A stretch of DNA of 19,977 nucleotides, taken from the NCBI GenBank assembly GCA_031254385.1, contig JAIRUO010000154.1:1-19977 (forward strand), given 5' to 3'. This DNA is from Treponema sp. GTDB lineage: Bacteria; Spirochaetota; Spirochaetia; Treponematales; Breznakiellaceae. Both the position numbers and the translations under genes were made by a program. The notes beneath the pieces were generated by a model. It saw only the letters and a list, made by a program, of their open reading frames with translations, was not told the DNA's origin and did not search any database. Below, in pieces: positions 15,435 to 19,977 of this stretch (positions are counted from its first letter, which is position 1; each line of letters begins with the position of its first letter).

Positions 15435-15463
15435 AGTATGCTACTAAAAAAAGAAACTGTCAA
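15435..15463 (-). promoter_or_regulatory. Candidate promoter of the solute-binding-protein gene
   Basis: On the minus strand, TTGACA (15463-15458) and CATACT (15440-15435) are separated by 17 bases. The -35 box is perfect. The predicted leader is about 50 bases and ends in GGAGGT. Confidence 0.6.
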
Positions 15464-15487
15464 GGAAACGCGCAGAACAAATAAAAC

Positions 15488-15516
15488 TTGCATTATATAA
15501 AAAAAGGACTAATAAT
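15488..15516 (+). promoter_or_regulatory. Candidate promoter of the permease operon
   Basis: TTGCAT (15488-15493) and AATAAT (15511-15516) are separated by 17 bases. The leader would be only about 15 bases and would begin near the AGGAGG at 15526-15531. Confidence 0.45.
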
Positions 15517-15525
15517 AATGTATTC

Positions 15526-15531
15526 AGGAGG
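15526..15531 (+). promoter_or_regulatory. Ribosome binding site for the TTG start of the first permease
   Basis: AGGAGG lies 6 bases before TTG 15538. It supports a TTG start, since no ATG follows before the first conserved segment. Confidence 0.8.
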
Positions 15532-15537
15532 CATCCT

Positions 15538-16488
15538 TTGAATAATTTACAAAAAACACTCAAAAGGGATATGCAGAGGAACTGGTCTCTGTATCTTTTG
15601 GCAGTGCCGGTTATAGTTTACTTTATACTTTTTCAATATAAACCTATGTACGGTGCGCTTATAGCCTTTAAAGACTTTTCACCAGGCAGGGGTTTTAGCG
15701 GCAGCCCCTGGCGGGGTTGGGATGCGGACGGTAAATTCCATCTAGAGCTTTTTTTTGGTCATTTTATCCGCTTTTTCAACGGCCCTTATTTTTGGCGCTT
15801 GTTGCGGAATACCTTCCTAATCAGTTTTTACGGTCTTATTTTCGGTTTCCCTGCCCCCATTATACTGGCCCTGCTCTTAAACGAGGTACGCCATTCTGCT
15901 TATAAGCGGACCATTCAGACCGTTACATATATCCCCCACTTTATCTCGCTGGTTGTAATTTGCGGTATGATTACGGATTTTTCCCTTTCCACTGGGCTTT
16001 TTAACCAGATTATTGTTTTTTTTGGAGGGGAGCGCGCTTCTCTGCTCCAGCAGCCTAATGTGTACCGCCCTCTCTATGTAGCTTCTGATATTTGGCAGCA
16101 TGTGGGCTGGGGTACGATTATTTACCTTTCCGCCCTTTCTGCCATTGACCCCCAGCTTTACGAGGCTGCAATGATAGACGGGGCAGGGCGCATCAGGCAG
16201 CTTTTTGCTGTTACCTTACCTTCAATTGCCCCCACAATTGTAATACTTTTAATTTTAAGAATCGGAAGCCTCCTGAGCGTTGGCTACGAAAAGACCCTCC
16301 TCCTTTATAACCCTGCAACCTACGAAACGGCGGATATTATTTCAACCTATGTATACCGGGTTGGGCTTTTGGATGCGAACTGGAGTTATTCTACTGCCAT
16401 TGGCCTTATCAATTCGGTTGTCAATTTAACGCTGCTAGTTATGGCTAATATGATAAGCCGCAGAATTTCCGAAACGAGCCTTTGGTAA
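15538..16488 (+). CDS. ABC carbohydrate importer permease, LplB/YteP type
   Basis: A 316-residue inner-membrane permease. Six hydrophobic spans are visible at about residues 17-33, 92-115, 129-147, 178-200, 228-249 and 285-308. The coupling (EAA) loop is EAAMIDGAGRIRQLFAVTLP at 209-228, with the conserved G that contacts the ATPase. The N-terminal RNWSLYLLAVPVIVYFILFQYKPMYGALIAFKDFSP is typical of the LplB/YteP group. It forms a heterodimer with the next gene's product. Translation begins at TTG. The next gene begins 10 bases downstream, with its ribosome binding site overlapping this stop codon. Confidence 0.92.
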   Translation: MNNLQKTLKRDMQRNWSLYLLAVPVIVYFILFQYKPMYGALIAFKDFSPGRGFSGSPWRGWDADGKFHLELFFGHFIRFFNGPYFWRLLRNTFLISFYGLIFGFPAPIILALLLNEVRHSAYKRTIQTVTYIPHFISLVVICGMITDFSLSTGLFNQIIVFFGGERASLLQQPNVYRPLYVASDIWQHVGWGTIIYLSALSAIDPQLYEAAMIDGAGRIRQLFAVTLPSIAPTIVILLILRIGSLLSVGYEKTLLLYNPATYETADIISTYVYRVGLLDANWSYSTAIGLINSVVNLTLLVMANMISRRISETSLW

Positions 16489-16498
16489 GGAGAATAAA

Positions 16499-17389
16499 AT
16501 GAGTCTGAATACATCCAGCAATCCCAGATACACAAAGGGCGAAAATTATTTTATGATTTTCAATTATGTTTTTCTCGCCTTTATAGGTTTGCTCACTTTA
16601 TATCCCATGTTTTATGTTCTAGTGGCCTCTTTCAGTGATAACTTCGCGTTAATGAGGCACACTGGTCTGCTCTTTGCCCCAAAGGGCTTTAGCGTTGCAG
16701 CTTATCAGCGGGTTTTTGGAAACCCCATGGTTCTCCTGGGTTATAGAAATACTCTGATTATTCTGGTTGCGGGAGTAGCTCTGGCCATCTTAATGACTTC
16801 TCTGGGCGCATATTTCCTTTCCCGTAAAAATGTATTTTTCAAAAAGCCTATAATGCTGGCTGTCGTCTTTACCATGTTCTTTCAGGGAGGCATGATACCC
16901 GCATACCTGAATTTTAGGGATCTTGGGTTGATCAACAACCTCTGGGGGCTAATTCTGCCGGGGATGATAAGCGTGTACAACATGATCATTATGAGGACCT
17001 CGTTCCAGCAGATTCCGGAATCCCTGACAGAAGCGGCGTATATTGACGGAGCCGGGCATATTCAGATACTTTTTAGGATAGTACTGCCGCTGTCCCAGGC
17101 TATTATTGCGGTAATGATCCTCTACTATGGAATTGGGATATGGAACGCCTGGTTCTGGGCAAGCGTCCTCCTGACAAAGAGGGAGCTGTTACCCCTGCAA
17201 GTGGTTTTACGGGAGATACTGCTCCAAAATTCCAACTTGGACGTAACCTTGGGCACGGACGCAGAAGGAATATCGGAGACTATTAAATACGCGCTCATAA
17301 TTGTGGCAACTGTGCCGGTACTCTGTATCTACCCCTTCTTGCAGAAGTACTTTGCCAAGGGCGTAATGCTCGGCAGCATCAAGGAATAA
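16499..17389 (+). CDS. ABC carbohydrate importer permease, YtcP/LplC type
   Basis: A 296-residue inner-membrane permease, the second half of the translocation channel. Hydrophobic spans lie at about residues 20-45, 83-106, 117-135, 146-166, 199-221 and 262-280. The EAA loop is EAAYIDGAGHIQILFRIVLP at 178-197. LTLYPMFYVLVASFSD and the end VMLGSIKE are characteristic of the YtcP/LplC group. AAGGAGA precedes the ATG. No ATP-binding subunit lies in the locus; CUT1 systems of this kind often use a shared MsmK-type ATPase encoded elsewhere. Confidence 0.92.
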   Translation: MSLNTSSNPRYTKGENYFMIFNYVFLAFIGLLTLYPMFYVLVASFSDNFALMRHTGLLFAPKGFSVAAYQRVFGNPMVLLGYRNTLIILVAGVALAILMTSLGAYFLSRKNVFFKKPIMLAVVFTMFFQGGMIPAYLNFRDLGLINNLWGLILPGMISVYNMIIMRTSFQQIPESLTEAAYIDGAGHIQILFRIVLPLSQAIIAVMILYYGIGIWNAWFWASVLLTKRELLPLQVVLREILLQNSNLDVTLGTDAEGISETIKYALIIVATVPVLCIYPFLQKYFAKGVMLGSIKE

Positions 17390-17405
17390 TAACAAGGAGA
17401 GATAA

Positions 17406-18692
17406 ATGGCAAAGAAGAAGTATGTTCAGGTAGGAACAGGCGGCAGGGCAAGAATGTATTACGAGGCAATTTCCACCACCTATAAGGACAGGGCGGAAAT
17501 GGCGGCTTTTTGCGACCTTTCGCCTACGCGCATGAATTACGCCAACAAGCTCCTTACGGATACGTACGGAGTGCCAGCGGCAAAGACTTATTACTATACA
17601 GACTTTGATAAAATGCTGGACGAGAACAAGCCCGATACGGTAATTGTTACCAGCGTTGACCGCACCCATCACGATTACATCATCAGGGCAATGGAAAAAG
17701 GCTATAACGTAATTACCGAAAAGCCCATGACCATTGACGAAAAGAAGGCGCAGGCTATTGTGGACTGCCAGAAGCGCACAGGGAAAAACCTTCGCGTAAC
17801 GTTCAATTACCGTTATGCGCCACATAACACAAAGATAAGGGAAATTATAATGGACGGATTAATTGGTGAGGTTTTTTCCGTTCATTTTGAGTGGCTTTTG
17901 AATATTGAGCATGGCGCGGATTATTTTAGGCGCTGGCACAGGAATAAGCTGAATTCTGGAGGCCTTTTAGTACACAAATCAACTCATCATTTTGATCTAG
18001 TCAACTTCTGGCTAGGTACTCTTCCGGAAACCGTGTTTGCAATGGGCGATCTTAATTTCTACGGGATGAAAAATGCAGAACGCCGTGGCGTAAGCAAGTT
18101 CTACTACCGCTGTTACGGAAGCGAAGCGGCCAAGGGCGATCCCTTTGCCATTGATATCGAACATAACGAAACTATGAAGGCCCTGTACCTTGACGCGGAA
18201 GCGGACTCTGGCTATATCCGGGACAGGAGCGTTTTTTCCGAAGACATTTCTATTGAAGACACCATGGGGTTGCTGATTCGTTATAAGAATAACGCCATCA
18301 TGACTTATTCGCTCAACGCATATATGCCCTGGGAAGGCTACAATGTTGTTTTTAACGGTTCAAAGGGGCGGCTTGAAGTGAATGTTACAGAGAAATCCTA
18401 TATCAACGCCGGAGGGGAAAAGGGCGATGAAGGTGCCCTTACCGGAAAGTCGATAATGCTTAAGCCCATGTTCGGTAAACCTTATGAAATTAAATTTGAA
18501 GAAGGCAAGGGTGGTCATGGCGGCGGGGATCAGGTAATGCTGAACGACATCTTTGGCGATCCCGATCCTGACAGATTCAAGAGGGCCGCATCGCACGTTG
18601 ATGGTGCGTATTCCATTTTGACAGGCATTGCGGGCAATAAATCTATTGCCTCCGGAGAGCCGGTAAAAATTAAGGATCTATTAAACATTTGA
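17406..18692 (+). CDS. Gfo/Idh/MocA-family NAD(P)-dependent oxidoreductase
   Basis: A 428-residue cytoplasmic dehydrogenase, likely oxidising or epimerising the imported sugar or a derivative. The N-terminal Rossmann fold begins with VQVGTGGRAR (G10, G12, G13). VIVTSVDRTHHDYIIRAMEKGYNVITEKPMT leads to the family's E105-K106-P107, where K106 is the usual catalytic lysine. The C-terminal alpha/beta domain carries GGLLVHKSTHHFDLVNFWLG at 185-204, with the conserved H194/H195 and D197. It follows the permease genes after 16 bases, with AAGGAGA before ATG, and is probably in the same operon. Substrate and cofactor preference are not readable. Confidence 0.92.
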   Translation: MAKKKYVQVGTGGRARMYYEAISTTYKDRAEMAAFCDLSPTRMNYANKLLTDTYGVPAAKTYYYTDFDKMLDENKPDTVIVTSVDRTHHDYIIRAMEKGYNVITEKPMTIDEKKAQAIVDCQKRTGKNLRVTFNYRYAPHNTKIREIIMDGLIGEVFSVHFEWLLNIEHGADYFRRWHRNKLNSGGLLVHKSTHHFDLVNFWLGTLPETVFAMGDLNFYGMKNAERRGVSKFYYRCYGSEAAKGDPFAIDIEHNETMKALYLDAEADSGYIRDRSVFSEDISIEDTMGLLIRYKNNAIMTYSLNAYMPWEGYNVVFNGSKGRLEVNVTEKSYINAGGEKGDEGALTGKSIMLKPMFGKPYEIKFEEGKGGHGGGDQVMLNDIFGDPDPDRFKRAASHVDGAYSILTGIAGNKSIASGEPVKIKDLLNI

Positions 18693-18751
18693 TTTATGCC
18701 GAGCATTTGGGGTTTCGTCTTCAACTGCTTCCAGCAATTGAGCTTAAGTGG

Positions 18752-18780
18752 TTCTCAAGGGGCTAGTGTTGTGCTAGACT
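18752..18780 (+). promoter_or_regulatory. Candidate promoter of purE, with start on the ATG
   Basis: TTCTCA (18752-18757) and TAGACT (18775-18780) are 17 bases apart, and TG at 18772-18773 gives an extended -10. A start 7 bases after the -10 box falls on A of ATG 18787. Confidence 0.4.
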
Positions 18781-18786
18781 AGTACA

Positions 18787-19263
18787 ATGAGAGCAGCGAT
18801 TATATACGGTTCCCCATCGGATCAGGCCATACTGAAAAAAGCCGCAGACGTATTGCGGGAAATGGAAGTGGAGTTTAGCTCTCATGTTATTTCTGCGCAC
18901 AGAACGCCGGAACTTCTTTCTGAAACCTTAAAAGAGCTTGAAGCATCAGGAACCGAGGTGATCATTGCTGGAGCTGGATTGGCGGCCCACCTTCCGGGGG
19001 TCATTGCCAGTCAGACCCTTATCCCAGTTATTGGCCTTCCTATTAATTCCGGCGGGCTAGGCGGCCTGGATGCCCTCCTTTCTATTGTACAGATGCCCAG
19101 GCCCATCCCTGTTGCCGCAGTTGGAATTGATAACGGCGCGAATGCGGCGTATCTTGCCTGTCAGATTCTTGCTGTAAAATACCCGGCCCTTAAAGAAAAA
19201 CTTGTTACTTTCAGGGCAAAAATGAAAGCCGACTTTGCGAAAGCAAACCAAATAGAATTGTGA
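18787..19263 (+). CDS. purE: 5-(carboxyamino)imidazole ribonucleotide mutase PurE, class I type
   Basis: A 158-residue enzyme of purine synthesis that converts N5-CAIR to CAIR. The nucleotide-binding loop is YGSPSD at 7-12. ISAHRTPE (H38 is the catalytic histidine by alignment) and [15 protein letters not shown] at 61-75 follow, then [20 protein letters not shown]. The GAGxAAHLPG and QMPxxIPV segments fit class I PurE, which works with PurK. From memory, Treponema denticola PurE is class II and has AGRSNALSG at that place. No purK is next to the gene. There is no Shine-Dalgarno sequence. Confidence 0.93.
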   Translation: MRAAIIYGSPSDQAILKKAADVLREMEVEFSSHVISAHRTPELLSETLKELEASGTEVIIAGAGLAAHLPGVIASQTLIPVIGLPINSGGLGGLDALLSIVQMPRPIPVAAVGIDNGANAAYLACQILAVKYPALKEKLVTFRAKMKADFAKANQIEL

Positions 19264-19333
19264 ACGTATTGAACCATTGGTTTTATTGGCATAAACTCTA
19301 TTCAAGCAATACTATTGTTGTATTGGAGGCAAT

Positions 19334-19977
19334 ATGAAAAAAATCGCTTGTCTTGTTCCGGTATTCTTTCTAATTATTGGCGCAGTATTTCCCCAGGGCC
19401 GTATTGACGGTATTGATACTTCTGTTCCCAATACAAATGTTAATGAAAATGCCGATGTCGCTCCGAGTACGGTTGTTAATGTTAATCCCGTTAGTGCTGA
19501 TAGCCCGATTTATCTATTGGACGCGGCTGTTAGGGCTACAGCAGAAGAGCTGGGCAGAATTCTGGTCGAGCTTAAGGCTCTAAGAGTTGCAGTGGGTCAG
19601 TTCACCTATAATCAAAATATACCTCCTCTTTCCAGCTATTGGGTCAGTCAGCTTACCGAAGAACTGGTGAACATGCCCGACAGGCCCTTCTCTGTTCTTT
19701 CAACCGGAGTTTCCGGGGCGGAATGGACTATATCAGGCGAAATTGTTGAAGTGGCAAATGTAGTGCGGGTTTATACAAGGCTTGTCAATAACAGTGACCG
19801 TACCATTGAGGCTGCGGTTCATTCAGATCTAGAGCGGACCGACTACATTATCAACATGCTTTATTATGAGACTTCATCCAGTTCATCTTCTTCCGATACG
19901 ATTAGAAGGGATGCTTGGGAGCCAGACAGTTGGGATAACCCTGTTTCTTATGAAATTGGCAATAATGAGAATGTTGC
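19334..19977 (+). CDS. Secreted protein with FlgO/LpoB-like domain (partial, runs off the right end)
   Basis: A frame opening at ATG 19334 behind GGAGG (19325-19329) stays open to the window end, giving 214 residues so far. MKK and a hydrophobic core (residues 4-19) form a signal peptide ending near VFPQG. An Asn/Val-rich linker runs from about 30 to 56. Residues about 63-170 have the pattern of FlgO/LpoB/CsgG-like domains. These are a helix AVRATAEELGRILVELKALRVAVGQF, a helix LSSYWVSQLTEELVNM, a strand RPFSVLSTG, then EWTISGEIVEVANVVRVYTRLVNNSDRTIEAAVHSDL. Such domains sit in outer-membrane-associated proteins. A stretch of seven serines at about 178-184 starts the next, probably repetitive or flexible, part. 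The complete length and function are unknown. Confidence 0.7.
   Translation, partial: MKKIACLVPVFFLIIGAVFPQGRIDGIDTSVPNTNVNENADVAPSTVVNVNPVSADSPIYLLDAAVRATAEELGRILVELKALRVAVGQFTYNQNIPPLSSYWVSQLTEELVNMPDRPFSVLSTGVSGAEWTISGEIVEVANVVRVYTRLVNNSDRTIEAAVHSDLERTDYIINMLYYETSSSSSSSDTIRRDAWEPDSWDNPVSYEIGNNENV

Noticed and set aside
1..19977. CRISPR array, insertion sequence, prophage or rRNA/tRNA genes
   Set aside because: No regular direct repeats with spacers, no transposase or integrase, no terminal inverted repeats with target duplications, and no RNA gene pattern were found on either strand.

Overview
The window looks like chromosomal DNA of a spirochaete, most likely a Treponema or close relative from an animal gut. 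This is inferred from gene content and style: a TdeIII-like restriction system (type enzyme from Treponema denticola), LplB/YtcP-type sugar permeases, relaxed lipoprotein signals, and a run of LolA-like, RodZ-like and rimO genes. No rRNA or other marker fixes the species. No rRNA, tRNA, CRISPR array or insertion sequence is visible.

Layout. 1-86 holds the lysine-rich tail of a gene that starts outside the window. 202-702 is a small two-gene module that resembles a BrnT-like toxin followed by a ribbon-helix-helix antitoxin. 737-958 carries an orphan coding-like frame on the minus strand next to a 17-base perfect palindrome. An MscS-family channel (minus) and a DUF362 ferredoxin-like protein (plus) diverge from a 28-base gap. 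A cytoplasmic GH38 alpha-mannosidase follows. Its downstream spacer contains a perfect 16-base parS-like site, TGTTTCACGTGAAACA.

6436-8885 (minus) is an AT-rich restriction-modification pair, methyltransferase first and nuclease second, coupled by a TAATG overlap. It sits 23 bases after the stop of a putative lipoprotein aminopeptidase (8909-9991, minus). From 10096 a plus-strand operon encodes a LolA-like periplasmic carrier, a RodZ-like membrane HTH protein and RimO. The linker of RimO carries three consecutive perfect DNA hairpins, one of which is a 13-base palindrome related to the palindrome at 917-933. A small membrane/coiled-coil protein converges on rimO.

13761-18692 is a carbohydrate-uptake locus. 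A solute-binding lipoprotein (minus) diverges from two CUT1-type permeases and a Gfo/Idh/MocA oxidoreductase (plus). No ATPase or regulator is next to them. purE follows, with class I features and perhaps a leaderless start. The window ends inside a secreted protein with a FlgO/LpoB-like domain.

The genes fit a fermentative, sugar-importing bacterium. The strongest non-standard signals are the parS-like site, the palindrome family inside and beside genes, and the AT-rich restriction-modification island. I did not find a clear new multi-gene system.
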